Positions 44,512-53,216 of a stretch of DNA of 64,000 nt are shown here, one piece after another (position 1 is the stretch's first letter; every line of letters starts with the position of its first letter). A model generated the notes under the pieces. That model did no database searches. It was not told the DNA's origin and worked only from the letters and a program-made list of their open reading frames with translations. The DNA lies in the NCBI RefSeq assembly GCF_018070575.1, contig NZ_JAGPXN010000001.1, forward strand, positions 682,001 to 746,000, in the 5' to 3' direction. The DNA comes from Micromonospora sp. C31. GTDB lineage: Bacteria; Actinomycetota; Actinomycetes; Mycobacteriales; Micromonosporaceae. A program made the position numbers and the translations under genes.

Positions 44512-46222
44512 CGCTCTCCTCCGTCGTGCTGGTGCCGGCCGGGGCCGGCGGGCGGGTCTCCGGCGACGCCGCCGGGGACGGCACCGGGGCCGCCGCAGGC
44601 GACGCCGGCCGGAGCAGGGTCTTGCGCACCTTGCCGATCACCGAGTGCGGCAACTCGTCGACGAACTCGACGGCGGTCGGGCACTTGAACCGGGCCAGGT
44701 TGCGGGCGCAGTGGGCGAGCAGCTCGGCACCGGTCACCGCAGCCCCCGGCGCCGCCACCACGTACGCCCGGACAGTCTCGCCGGTGCGCGGGTGCGGCAC
44801 ACCCAGTACCGCCGACTCGACCACCCCCGGGTGCGCGGAGAGCACCAGCTCGACCTCGTGCGGGTACACGTTGAAGCCGTTGACGAGGATCAGCTCGCCG
44901 ATCCGGTCCACCAGGAAGAGGTCGCCGTCGGAGTCGGCGTACGCCACGTCGCCGGTGGGCCACCAACCGTCGGCGTCCGGGCCGCCCCGGCCGTCCGGCC
45001 AGTAGCCGGCGAAGACGTTCGCCCCCCGCACCACGACCTGGCCCGGGTCGGTGCCGGGCGTGACGTCGGAGAGATCCAGCTCGTCGGTGTCGTCGTCCGG
45101 CTCGGCCACGCCGTCGCGCCACAGGTCGGCCCCGTCGGCGCCGACCAGGCGCAGCTCGACGCCGGGCAGCGGCCGGCCGATCGCGCCGGGCTTCGGCTCC
45201 CCGCCGACCAGGGTGGAGGTCAGCACGGGCGCGGTCTCGGTGAGGCCGTACCCGACGTGCACCGGGCGACCGGCGACCTCGGCGAAGCGCGCCGCGACGG
45301 CCGGCTCCAGCGGCGCCGCGCCGCAGACCACGACCCGGACCGCCGCCATCGCCGCGGCGACCGCAGCGGCGTCCGCCGTGGACCAGGCGGCCACCATCGA
45401 CGGTACGCCGACCAGCACCGTGACCCGGCGCCGGGCGATCTCGGCCAGCCCCGCGTCGGGGCCCAGGTCGTCGACGAGCACCCCGGTGGCGCCATGGTGG
45501 ACGACCGCGCCGAGCCCCGCGTTCAGCCCGTACGCGTGGAACAGCGGCAGCGCAAGCAGCACGGTGTCGTCGGGCCCGACGACGGGCGGGTCGATGCGGC
45601 CGACCTGTTCGTGGTTGGCCGCCAGCGCGCGGTGCGTCAGCATCGCGCCCTTCGGCCGCCCCTCGGTGCCGGACGTGTAGAGCAGCAGCGCCAGGTCGTC
45701 GCGGCCCCGGTCGGAAAACGGGTGGCCGGCCGGCGCCACCGGCGGCGCGGTGTGCACGGCGACGAGCGCGGGCAGGTCCTCGGCGACGCCGGCGACCAGC
45801 TCGCGCACCCGCTCGGTGGCGATCAGCACCGAGGCACCGGAGTCGGCCAGCACGTGCTTCAGCTCGGGGGCGGTGAGGCCGGGGTTGACCGGCACCGCGA
45901 CCAGCCCGGCGCGCAGCGCGGCGAGACAGCTCACCACGAAGTCCGGCGAGTTGCCGAGCGCCACGGCGACCCGGGGCGGGTGCCGGTCGGTGGCGGTGGG
46001 GCCCGGCGTCGGGCGGGGCCCGGCCGGCGGCGCCCCGGTCAGGGCCGCCAGGGCGTGGGCGGTGGCCGTCACCGAGGCGTCGAGTTCGGACCAGGTGACG
46101 GTCCGATCGCGCCAGTGCAACGCGGGTCGGTCGCCGTCGGCGGTGGCCGCCCGGTGGAGCCGCTCGACGAGGGTCGAGGCGGTGCTGTCGGTTGCGTCCT
46201 GCACGGTGGCTGAGTCTGGCAC
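44504..46222 (-). CDS. AMP-binding long-chain acyl-CoA ligase
   Basis: About 572 residues. Adenylation motifs in order: LLYTSGTEGRPKGAMLTHR (P loop), PLFHAYGLN, GYGLTETAPV, WWPTGDVAY, DRIGELILVNGFNVYP, and SVIGKVRKTLL with the catalytic Lys. It activates a fatty or related carboxylic acid to acyl-AMP and CoA thioester. A Pro/Ala-rich tail of 40 residues follows. GTG 46222 is used without ribosome site support; GTG 46204 is an alternative. First gene of a two-gene unit. Confidence 0.9.
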   Translation of the reverse strand: MPDSATVQDATDSTASTLVERLHRAATADGDRPALHWRDRTVTWSELDASVTATAHALAALTGAPPAGPRPTPGPTATDRHPPRVAVALGNSPDFVVSCLAALRAGLVAVPVNPGLTAPELKHVLADSGASVLIATERVRELVAGVAEDLPALVAVHTAPPVAPAGHPFSDRGRDDLALLLYTSGTEGRPKGAMLTHRALAANHEQVGRIDPPVVGPDDTVLLALPLFHAYGLNAGLGAVVHHGATGVLVDDLGPDAGLAEIARRRVTVLVGVPSMVAAWSTADAAAVAAAMAAVRVVVCGAAPLEPAVAARFAEVAGRPVHVGYGLTETAPVLTSTLVGGEPKPGAIGRPLPGVELRLVGADGADLWRDGVAEPDDDTDELDLSDVTPGTDPGQVVVRGANVFAGYWPDGRGGPDADGWWPTGDVAYADSDGDLFLVDRIGELILVNGFNVYPHEVELVLSAHPGVVESAVLGVPHPRTGETVRAYVVAAPGAAVTGAELLAHCARNLARFKCPTAVEFVDELPHSVIGKVRKTLLRPASPAAAPVPSPAASPETRPPAPAGTSTTEESDA

Positions 46223-46658
46223 AGTGCGGGGCCTGTGGGCCATGCCCGGCGAAGGCCGACGGCACATCCCGTCGGACGGGAAGAACGGCCCAGGCAAGTC
46301 CCGCCGGCAGGACGGCCGGGGCGCGCGGGCGGGACGGCACCTGTCCCGCCCACGGGACACTCCGGGGGCGCCGGGGGTGCCGGGAAGGTCCGGCGGTCCC
46401 GAGTCGACGACCCGCGCCGTCGCCCCGCCCAGCGCGACCAAAACCGCACTGACCTGGAATTCATTCGCAATCACGCCGCAATCCGAAAGTCAACCGCACC
46501 CGACGGACAAGCGGTCCGCCGGCTGTGCGACGCAGCGGGAAATACTTCCGCCCTGTGTAACGGACTTGCCACGCTTGGGTGACGTTGGCCCTATCATCAC
46601 TCGGGTCGGCTCACCCCATTTGCCGTGAGTCGACACCCCTCAGCCCGAGGAGGCCCCC
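46223..46658. other. Divergent promoter region between ligase and bldN
   Basis: 436 bases without a supported gene. From 46450 to 46620 the G+C falls, with TATCAT at 46590-46595 as a possible -10 for the small ORF and bldN. No convincing -35 at normal spacing was found. Nothing else recognised. Confidence 0.5.
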
Positions 46659-46808
46659 GTGCCTGTGAGCGCATTGGACCAGCACCTCAAGGGGATCTGC
46701 CGCCCGTCGGCACACCCCGAGCCAGCCCTGCCCGGCCGTGCCGGCCGGGCCACGACGGCGCCACGCCGGCCGGCGTGGCCCGCCGGCGGGACGGAGGCGG
46801 CGCGGTGA
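46659..46808 (+). CDS. Possible 49-residue protein coupled to bldN
   Basis: GTG 46659 is preceded by a full AGGAGG at 46648-46653 (5-nt spacing). The 49-codon frame ends in a TGA that overlaps the bldN GTG (GTGA, 46805-46808). The product opens VPVSALDQHLKG and becomes Ala/Pro/Arg-rich. I do not recognise it. The stronger ribosome site belongs to this ORF, so bldN translation may depend on it. Confidence 0.5.
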   Translation: MPVSALDQHLKGICRPSAHPEPALPGRAGRATTAPRRPAWPAGGTEAAR

Positions 46809-47761
46809 CCACCTTCGGATACGCGGAACGGCCGGCCGGCCTGACCAACCCGGTGATCCGCGGCGCCGTCAACGAGCGGCCCGCCGCCCGTGGCCCGCTG
46901 GACGACACGGGCAACCTCGTCGTACGGGGCGAGGGCGCGTCGAGCCGGACCCGCAGCAGGCCACATCAGAACGAGCCTCCGCCACGCTCCGCGGCGCCCG
47001 GAGGCAACGCGAAGCCGGCCGGCGGCCGGGTCGCGGTACCCGCCCGGCCCGCCATGCCCGCGCAGGGCCGTCGCACCACCGAGCCGGCCAAGGCGCCCGA
47101 CGAGTCCGGCCCGGAGACGGCGGTGCTCCCGGCGGTGCCGGCCGCCGCTCCGGTCAACGCCTCGACGGGCTTTCCCAGCCGCCCGGATCCGTCCGACCCC
47201 GCCACCGAGGTGTGGGGGTTGGTCGAGCGGGCCCAGGCCGGCGAATCCGAGGCGTTCGGGCTGATCTACGACCGGTACGTCGACACGGTCTTCCGGTTCG
47301 TCTACTTCCGGGTGGGCAACCGCCAACTCGCCGAGGACCTCACCTCCGACACGTTCCTGCGCGCCCTCAAGCGGATCGGCAGCTTCACCTGGCAGGGGCG
47401 CGACCTGGGCGCCTGGCTGGTCACGATCGCCCGGAACCTGGTGGCGGACCACTTCAAGTCCGGCCGCTACCGGCTGGAGGTCACCACCGGGGACGTGCTC
47501 GACGCCGACCGCGAGGACCGGGGCCCCGAGGGCAGTCCGGAGGCGGCGGTCGTCGAGCACATCACCAACGTGGCCCTGCTCAGCGCCGTCAAGCAGCTCA
47601 ACCCGGAGCAGCAGGAGTGCATCGTGCTCCGCTTCCTGCAGGGCTTCTCCGTGGCCGAGACGGCCCGCACGATGGGCAAGAACGAGGGCGCCATCAAGGC
47701 GCTCCAGTACCGCGCGGTACGAGCGTTGGCCCGGCTGCTGCCGGACGGTTTCCAACCGTAG
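46805..47761 (+). CDS. bldN: RNA polymerase ECF sigma factor, BldN-type
   Basis: 318 residues. Region 2 (VERAQAGESEAFGLIYDRYVDTVFRFVYFRVGN, LAEDLTSDTFLRALKRI, TWQGRDLGAWLVTIARNLV) and region 4 (LNPEQQECIVLRFLQGFSVAETARTMGKNEGAIK) closely resemble Streptomyces BldN. About 135 residues precede region 2, a pro-sequence-like disordered extension; BldN is made as a processed precursor in Streptomyces. GGAGG lies 7 nt before GTG 46805. The downstream gene is its probable anti-sigma factor. It controls aerial growth or sporulation genes in relatives. Confidence 0.9.
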   Translation: MTTFGYAERPAGLTNPVIRGAVNERPAARGPLDDTGNLVVRGEGASSRTRSRPHQNEPPPRSAAPGGNAKPAGGRVAVPARPAMPAQGRRTTEPAKAPDESGPETAVLPAVPAAAPVNASTGFPSRPDPSDPATEVWGLVERAQAGESEAFGLIYDRYVDTVFRFVYFRVGNRQLAEDLTSDTFLRALKRIGSFTWQGRDLGAWLVTIARNLVADHFKSGRYRLEVTTGDVLDADREDRGPEGSPEAAVVEHITNVALLSAVKQLNPEQQECIVLRFLQGFSVAETARTMGKNEGAIKALQYRAVRALARLLPDGFQP

Positions 47762-48046
47762 TCCCTACCGGGGACTGCCGTGCATCAATGGATGTACGCG
47801 CAGCTCAGAGCCGTCGTGACCCCGCTTCGGCGATCACTTTCCGTGATTTGGCCGCCGCCGGCCCCGTAACCCATGTCCGGTGCGGACCGTTTCTCCGGGT
47901 GCGACCGGTGTAGCCCCGGCATCCCCGGGCCCCCGAGGTCCGGCAGCGCGGCCGGCCACGAGCTTCGTCCGTGGTGTCACGCCGTCACCGGTCGCTGTCG
48001 ATGACAGCGGCCGACCGGCCGCGACCAGCGAGAGGAGGCGCCCGCG

Positions 48047-48916
48047 GTGGACAGCAACCTCTTCTCCCGTCGGCGCGCGGAGCGTTTCGCGCAGCTTCTC
48101 GACGAGGCCAACGGGGGCCGGCGACACCACGTCCGTTCCCGGGCCGACGACCAGTTGGCCACGCTCGTCGCGGTGGGTCGGCGGCTGACCGTGGCCCCGC
48201 CCGCCGCAGAGGTGGCCCCGGAGTTCCGTACCGGACTGCGGGCCATGCTGATGGCCACGGCCGAGCGTGAGGGCATCGGCGCCCCGGCCGAGCCGTCGTC
48301 GCGGCGCTCCGCCGACGCCGGCCGCAACCGGCTACTGCCCGCGGTGACCGCCCGCAGGGCCCGCGCCCGCGGCGCCATCCTCGTCGGCGTCGCCGCCGGC
48401 GCCGTCGCCCTCTCGGGCATCTCCGCCGCCAGCGAGAACGCCGTACCCGGCGACGCGCTGTACGGCATGAAGCGCTCCACCGAACGCGCCCAGCTCGCGC
48501 TCGCCAGCTCGGACGTCGGCCGGGGCCAGCTGTTCCTGGACTTCGCCCGCACCCGGCTCGCCGAGGCGGCCACACTGCGCGGGGACGAGAACGGCTTCAG
48601 CGCGGTGCTCGACGACATGGACGCCGACACCCGCCAGGGCGTACGCCTGCTGACCACCGCCGCGGCGCAGCGCTCCGACCCGGCGGCCCTGGACGCGGTC
48701 AACTCCTTCGTCACCGGCCAGCGCCAGGCGGTCGGCGGGCTCCTCGACGACGTCAGCCGGGCCGACCGCGAGCGGACCCGTCGCTCACTCACCCTGCTCG
48801 ACGCGGCCCGCAAGCGCTCCGACGCGCTGCGCGCGGCGATCGCCTGCGGCCTGCCCGCGCCCACCGGCAGCGACGCCCTCGGCCCGGCCCCGGCCGGCTG
48901 CCCCGGCGACCGCTGA
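48047..48916 (+). CDS. RsbN-like membrane anti-sigma factor (DUF5667)
   Basis: 289 residues. N-terminal cytoplasmic part (1-105, RRRAERFAQLLDEANGG), one TM helix (about 108-127), then an extracytoplasmic DUF5667-type domain (SENAVPGDALYGMKRSTERAQLAL). This layout and its position after bldN match RsbN, which binds BldN in the cytoplasm. GTG 48047 follows AGGAGG with 8-nt spacing. A 285-base gap from bldN with no terminator suggests either an own promoter or processing. Confidence 0.85.
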   Translation: MDSNLFSRRRAERFAQLLDEANGGRRHHVRSRADDQLATLVAVGRRLTVAPPAAEVAPEFRTGLRAMLMATAEREGIGAPAEPSSRRSADAGRNRLLPAVTARRARARGAILVGVAAGAVALSGISAASENAVPGDALYGMKRSTERAQLALASSDVGRGQLFLDFARTRLAEAATLRGDENGFSAVLDDMDADTRQGVRLLTTAAAQRSDPAALDAVNSFVTGQRQAVGGLLDDVSRADRERTRRSLTLLDAARKRSDALRAAIACGLPAPTGSDALGPAPAGCPGDR

Positions 48917-49008
48917 CCGACCGCCGGCCCGGCCCCGGCCGAGACGTCCACGCCACAGTTCACCGGTGAGGCGGCCGTCCGTCACCCGGGCCCGGCTACC
49001 CTCGCGGG

Positions 49009-49920
49009 ATGCGCACGTCGCGCCGTCGAGCGGAGGGAGACCGCGTGGCCCGCAGCCGCAAGGTGACGGTCAGCACCGACGCCCACGGTCACACCGCCGG
49101 CTGGGCGGAGACCGGCCTGGCACCGCTGGCTCCCCCGCAACCCGATCCGAGCGCGGCGGCCTTCTTCGACGTCGACAACACGATGATGCGGGGCGCGTCG
49201 ATCTACTGGTTCGCCCGGGGCCTTGCCGCGCGCGACTACTTCACGACCACCGACCTGGCCCGGTTCGCCTGGCAGCAGCTGCGGTTCCGGCTGCTCGCCA
49301 CCGAACACGCCGGCGACATGTCGCAGGCCAAGGAGGCCGCCCTCGCCTTCGTCGAGGGCTGGCGGGTGGACGCCGTGGAGCGCCTGGCGGAGGAGATCTT
49401 CGACGAGCTGATGGCACCCCGGATCTGGGCCGGCACCCGCCAGCTCGCCCAGCGTCACCTGGACGGAGGCGAGCGGGTCTGGCTGGTCAGCGCGGCGCCG
49501 GTGGAGATCGGCCGGGTGATCGCCGCGCGGCTGGGCCTGACCGGCGCGGTCGGCACGGTCGCCGAGATCGTCGACGGCGCGTACACCGGCCGGTTGGTCG
49601 GCGACCTGATGCACGGTCCGGCCAAGGCGGAGGCGGTCACCCAGCTCGCCGCGGTCGAAGGGCTGGACCTGCGCCGCTGCACCGCCTACAGCGACTCGTA
49701 CAACGACCTGCCGATGCTCTCCATGGTGGGCCGGGGCGTGGCGGTCAACCCGGACGCCGCTCTGTTCAGGGTGGCCCGGCAGCGCGGCTGGGACGTCCGC
49801 GACTTCCGCACCGGCCGCCGCGCCGTCAAGATCGCCGTGCCGTCCACCGCGGCGGCCGGCCTGGTCGCCGGTGCGGTCACCGCGGGGCTGGCGCTGCATC
49901 GTCGCCGCCGGGACGGCTGA
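49009..49920 (+). CDS. HAD-IB family hydrolase
   Basis: 303 residues. FFDVDNTMM (nucleophile and acid Asp), VSAAPVEIGRV (Ser/Thr motif), TAYSDSYNDLPML (motif IV) as in SerB-like and CicA-like enzymes. The C-terminal 30 residues have one TM-like helix. ATG 49009 is 6 nt after TACCCT, which points to a leaderless mRNA; GTG 49045 has GGAGGGAG and is the other candidate. Family members dephosphorylate small molecules or lyso-lipids; it lies next to an acyltransferase, which supports the latter weakly. Confidence 0.85.
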   Translation: MRTSRRRAEGDRVARSRKVTVSTDAHGHTAGWAETGLAPLAPPQPDPSAAAFFDVDNTMMRGASIYWFARGLAARDYFTTTDLARFAWQQLRFRLLATEHAGDMSQAKEAALAFVEGWRVDAVERLAEEIFDELMAPRIWAGTRQLAQRHLDGGERVWLVSAAPVEIGRVIAARLGLTGAVGTVAEIVDGAYTGRLVGDLMHGPAKAEAVTQLAAVEGLDLRRCTAYSDSYNDLPMLSMVGRGVAVNPDAALFRVARQRGWDVRDFRTGRRAVKIAVPSTAAAGLVAGAVTAGLALHRRRRDG

Positions 49921-50060
49921 CGGCGTGGAAGCCACGCGAGGGTGAGGAACCACTGCCGCCGGGAACGCTGACACCTGCGCGGCACATGCACACCTGTGTG
50001 GTATCGAGCGTGGAGACTGTCCGGCCGGCCGTCGAGGTCCGGCGCAGCGGGCGGGCCCCC

Positions 50061-51119
50061 TCAGGGGCCGAACGGGTCCGGACGCCGCTCCAGCAGCTGG
50101 TGCAGGGTCTGCTGGATGGTCTCCCGCACCTGGTCGGCGAGGTTGAACACGACCAGTGGGTCGTCGGCGGAGTCCGTCAGGTGGTCGGTGGGAATCGGCG
50201 GGCAGAACTCGATCAGCCACTTGCTCGGCAGCGGCACCGCGCCGAGCGGCCCCAGCAGGGGAAACGTCGGCGTGACCGGAAAGTAGGGCAGCTTGAGCAG
50301 CCGCGCCAGGGGCTTGATGTCGGCGAGCATCGGATAGATCTCCTCGCCGCCGACGATGGCGACCGGCACGATCGGGGTGCCGGTGCGCAGCGCCGCCGAG
50401 ACGAACCCGCCCCGGCCGAAGCGCTGCAGCTTGTAGCGGTCGGAGTAGAGCTTGCCGATGCCCTTGAAGCCCTCGGGGAAGACGCCGACCAGCTCCCCGT
50501 TGCCGAGCAGCCGCTCGGCGTCCGGGTTGCAGGCGACCGTCCCGCCGGTCTTGCGGGCGATCTCGGAGACCACCGGCATCCGGAAGACCAGGTCGGCGCC
50601 GAGCAGCCGCAGGTAGCGGCGGGCCGGGTGCTGGTCGTGCAGCGCGGCCGAGAGGATCAACGCGTCCAGCGCCACGGTGCCGGAGTGGTTGCCGACCACC
50701 AGGCCGGCGCCCTCGGCTGGCACGTGCTCCAGACCGGTGACCTCGGTGCGGAACCAGTCCCGGTAGAGCATCCGCAGCAGCGGGTGGAAGACCGCCTCCG
50801 TGATGTCGGGATCGAAGCCGAACTCGTCGACCTCGTAGTCGCCGGAGAGGCGGCGACGCAGGAACGCCAGGCCCTTGGCGACCTTGCGGTCCCAGTGGTC
50901 GCCGGGCCGGTCCGGCACCGCCGGCCCGCCCGCCGGTGCCGGCGCCGCCCCGTTGCGCCCCGCACCCGCCGCCGCGAGCGACTCGTCCGTGGCGGTCGGG
51001 TCGGGCTCGTCGGCCGGGCCGGGGTGGTGTCCGTTCGCCCGCACGGGCTCCGCGCCCGGCGCGGACACCCTCAGCGGTACGTCGTAGCGGCCGTCGCGCC
51101 GCTCGTCCGGCGCGTTCAC
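50061..51119 (-). CDS. PlsC-like 1-acylglycerol-3-phosphate acyltransferase
   Basis: 352 residues. After a disordered Pro/Ala-rich 80 residues, the acyltransferase block is GNHSGTVALD (the His..Asp motif in its longer actinobacterial form), then RKTGG, VFPEGFKG (block III) and IVPVAIVG. It transfers a fatty acyl chain in phospholipid synthesis. ATG shares four bases with the stop of the epimerase-like gene. Confidence 0.87.
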   Translation of the reverse strand: MNAPDERRDGRYDVPLRVSAPGAEPVRANGHHPGPADEPDPTATDESLAAAGAGRNGAAPAPAGGPAVPDRPGDHWDRKVAKGLAFLRRRLSGDYEVDEFGFDPDITEAVFHPLLRMLYRDWFRTEVTGLEHVPAEGAGLVVGNHSGTVALDALILSAALHDQHPARRYLRLLGADLVFRMPVVSEIARKTGGTVACNPDAERLLGNGELVGVFPEGFKGIGKLYSDRYKLQRFGRGGFVSAALRTGTPIVPVAIVGGEEIYPMLADIKPLARLLKLPYFPVTPTFPLLGPLGAVPLPSKWLIEFCPPIPTDHLTDSADDPLVVFNLADQVRETIQQTLHQLLERRPDPFGP

Positions 51120-52189
51120 GAGCCCTCCCGTACGGCCGACCGGACCTGCCGGATCCCGTCCAGCACGAGCTGCTCCGCGACGGCCAACTGGTCCCGGTGC
51201 ACCACGACCCCACCGTGGTGGGCGCGGATGAAGTCGTCGAAGGCGGCGGCGGTGGTGCGGGGCGTGAAGGCGTACTCCCGCTCCAGCCGGCTGGTGTCGA
51301 CGACCCGACCGTGCACGAAGAGGTCGACCTGGTCCAGGCCGTAGCGGCCGAAGCCGAGGTTGCGGGCGATCGCGGCGGCGCTGGAGAGGCCGGGCTCCAG
51401 CACCGGCACGGCGACCCGGCCGGCCCGGCGGATCGCCTGCGACAGGGAGAGCACGCCGGGGCCCGCCACGTTGTAGGTGCCCGGGTGGTCCTCGACGATC
51501 GACCGGTGCAGCACCTCCAGCGCGTCGTCGAAGTGCAGGAACTGCAACCGGGGGTCACGCCCGAACACGGTGGGCACCACCGGCCGGGAGAAGTAGCGGG
51601 TGAGGGTGGTGTCGGCGGTCGAGCCGATGAACGGCGCGAAGCGCAGCACGGTCGCGGTGACGTCGGGGCGGCGGCGGCGGAAGCCGCGGACGTACCCCTC
51701 GATGTCGAGGATGTCGCGGCCGAACCCCCCGCGCGGCACCTCACGCGGCTCGGTCTCCTCGGTGAAGACGGCCGGGTCGCGGAACGACGCGCCGTAGGCC
51801 GCCGTCGAGGAGCGGACCACGAGCTTGCGCAGCCGGGGGGCGCGCTGGCAGGCGGCGAGGAGCTGCATCGTGCCGATGACGTTCTGCTCCTTCATCGCCG
51901 AGCGGCCGCCGTGCTGCGGATCCGGCGAGGTGACCAGGGCGAGGTGGACCACCGCGTCGACGTCGAGGTCGGCGAGGAGGCCGCCGAGCGAGCCGGGGTC
52001 GACGCGGACGCGCTCGACCCGGTCGAGCAGGTCGCTGACCTCGGCGCCGGGCTCGGGCTGGTCCACGCCGATGACCCGCTCGATGCGGGGGTCGGCGGCG
52101 AGCCGGGCGGCGACGTGCGCGCCGAGGTATCGGCTCACCCCGGTGACGACGACGACCCCCGGGGCACCTGGGGTGCCACCGGGGGTCAT
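51116..52189 (-). CDS. NAD-dependent epimerase/dehydratase (extended SDR)
   Basis: About 357 residues. Rossmann motif VVVTGVSRYLGAHVA, VHLALVTSP, VVRSSTAAYGA, and the C-terminal half with EYAFTPRT. The Tyr-xxx-Lys pair is replaced: the expected Tyr position is in IEGYVRGF, so the catalytic Lys is missing and the enzyme may be atypical. ATG 52189 follows GGGGGAGG by 8 nt. Co-translated with the acyltransferase. Confidence 0.82.
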   Translation of the reverse strand: MTPGGTPGAPGVVVVTGVSRYLGAHVAARLAADPRIERVIGVDQPEPGAEVSDLLDRVERVRVDPGSLGGLLADLDVDAVVHLALVTSPDPQHGGRSAMKEQNVIGTMQLLAACQRAPRLRKLVVRSSTAAYGASFRDPAVFTEETEPREVPRGGFGRDILDIEGYVRGFRRRRPDVTATVLRFAPFIGSTADTTLTRYFSRPVVPTVFGRDPRLQFLHFDDALEVLHRSIVEDHPGTYNVAGPGVLSLSQAIRRAGRVAVPVLEPGLSSAAAIARNLGFGRYGLDQVDLFVHGRVVDTSRLEREYAFTPRTTAAAFDDFIRAHHGGVVVHRDQLAVAEQLVLDGIRQVRSAVREGS

Positions 52190-52269
52190 GTCAGGCACCT
52201 CCCCCGGCAGGCGGGATCGAGCCGGGACATCCGCGGCGTGATCACCTGAGCCTCCGAGGGTCGACAGTT

Positions 52270-52318
52270 GGCAAGTGACGACGGGAGCCGGGCCGGGACC
52301 CGGCCCCGGTCACTTGCC
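52270..52318. terminator. Terminator hairpin sharing the end of bS22
   Basis: GGCAAGTGAC (52270-52279) pairs with GTCACTTGCC (52309-52318), which includes the bS22 stop codon; a G/C inner stem lies between. It probably ends the bS22 message. Confidence 0.7.
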
Positions 52319-52411
52319 GAGACGGCGACGCTGGACGCGGGTCTTGCGCAGCAGCTTGCGGTGCTTCTTCTTAGCCATGCGCTTGCGGCGCTTCTTGACC
52401 ACCGAGCCCAT
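52310..52411 (-). CDS. Ribosomal protein bS22 (33 residues)
   Basis: [20 protein letters not shown] opens a 33-residue, almost wholly basic product ending RRRLGK. This is the actinobacterial small-subunit protein bS22, also called AURKAIP1/COX24-domain protein. It binds rRNA near the decoding region in mycobacteria (established for the family). GAAAGG lies 7 nt before ATG, within a CGAAAGGCTTTCG palindrome. It is short enough to be missed by gene finders. Confidence 0.93.
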   Translation of the reverse strand: MGSVVKKRRKRMAKKKHRKLLRKTRVQRRRLGK

Positions 52412-52628
52412 ACGAAAGCCTTTCGATGCAACGTGCGGGGCGACCGGATGACGCCACGGTGTGACGTCGGCGACCGCTTGCGGACAACGGACCGGACCAG
52501 CGGGGTAAGCAGCAGGGAGCGCCTGCGGTCACGGTCGGGCTCCAGGGTAGCCGGAGAGCGTCAGCAGGACCAACGCGGCCCCGTCGATGCCCGTTACGTC
52601 GCCCTCCACGGGCGGTCCCGCGCCGGGT

Positions 52629-52838
52629 TCAGGCGGTTTCCTGGAAGGCGCCCCGCAGGTATTCGTGCACCGCGTGTTCGGGTACCCGGAACGACCGGCC
52701 GACCCGGACCGCGGTGAGTTCGCCGCTGTGCACCAGGCGGTAGACCGTCATCTTCGACACCCGCATCACCGCCGCCACCTCGGCGACGGTGAGGAACTTG
52801 ACCTCCGACAGCCGTCCGTCGGACTGCGACCCGGCCAT
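52629..52838 (-). CDS. Small excisionase-like HTH DNA-binding protein
   Basis: 69 residues. FLTVAEVAAVMRVSKMTVYRLVHSGEL and VGRSFRVPEHAVHEYLR are the MerR/excisionase-type HTH with wing. The same protein is conserved next to bS22 and near bldN in Streptomyces (recall). Probably a general actinobacterial regulator, not a phage excisionase. Confidence 0.88.
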   Translation of the reverse strand: MAGSQSDGRLSEVKFLTVAEVAAVMRVSKMTVYRLVHSGELTAVRVGRSFRVPEHAVHEYLRGAFQETA

Positions 52839-53216
52839 GGCTCACCGACCAATCCCATGCCCGGCGCGTGCCACCGGACGGGTTCGTCCCGCCCGGACCG
52901 GCGACGCGCGTGTTACCAGTACGGTAGCGGGACGGCTGTGACCGGCGCGATCCCTTCGTACAACTGATCATGAATCTCGCCCGTGAACACTCGACCGGGG
53001 GTCGTCGCCGCGCGGAAGGCGCCCGGTGGCTCCGGCGGCGCCACCGGAGCCACCGGGCGGGTGCCCCGGGCCGCTTCCGGACGCGGACCGGGGCTCCGCG
53101 CTGGGAGCGGGCACCAGTGTGGCAGGTCGCCCGGCGCCGCCCGACAGCGGTCGATCATGAACGCCGCGGGCCCGCCCCGGACCGGTGCGCCGCAACCGCG
53201 GCTCCGCCCGGTTACG
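52839..53216. other. Intergenic region
   Basis: 378 bases. Holds the promoter of the HTH gene (ACCAGTACGGTA near 52915-52926) and the hairpin at 53021-53058. No gene supported. Confidence 0.5.
53021..53058. terminator. Strong hairpin terminator
   Basis: Perfect 15-bp stem (53021-53035 with 53044-53058), 8-base loop. It lies about 160 bases beyond the metallopeptidase stop on the minus strand. Confidence 0.7.

Noticed and set aside
46560..46620. BldD box before bldN
   Set aside because: TGGGTGA and TCACTCGG give partial half-sites, but alignment to the consensus leaves several mismatches.
52629..52838. Phage excisionase
   Set aside because: No integrase or att site nearby; the protein is of the conserved actinobacterial type found beside bS22.
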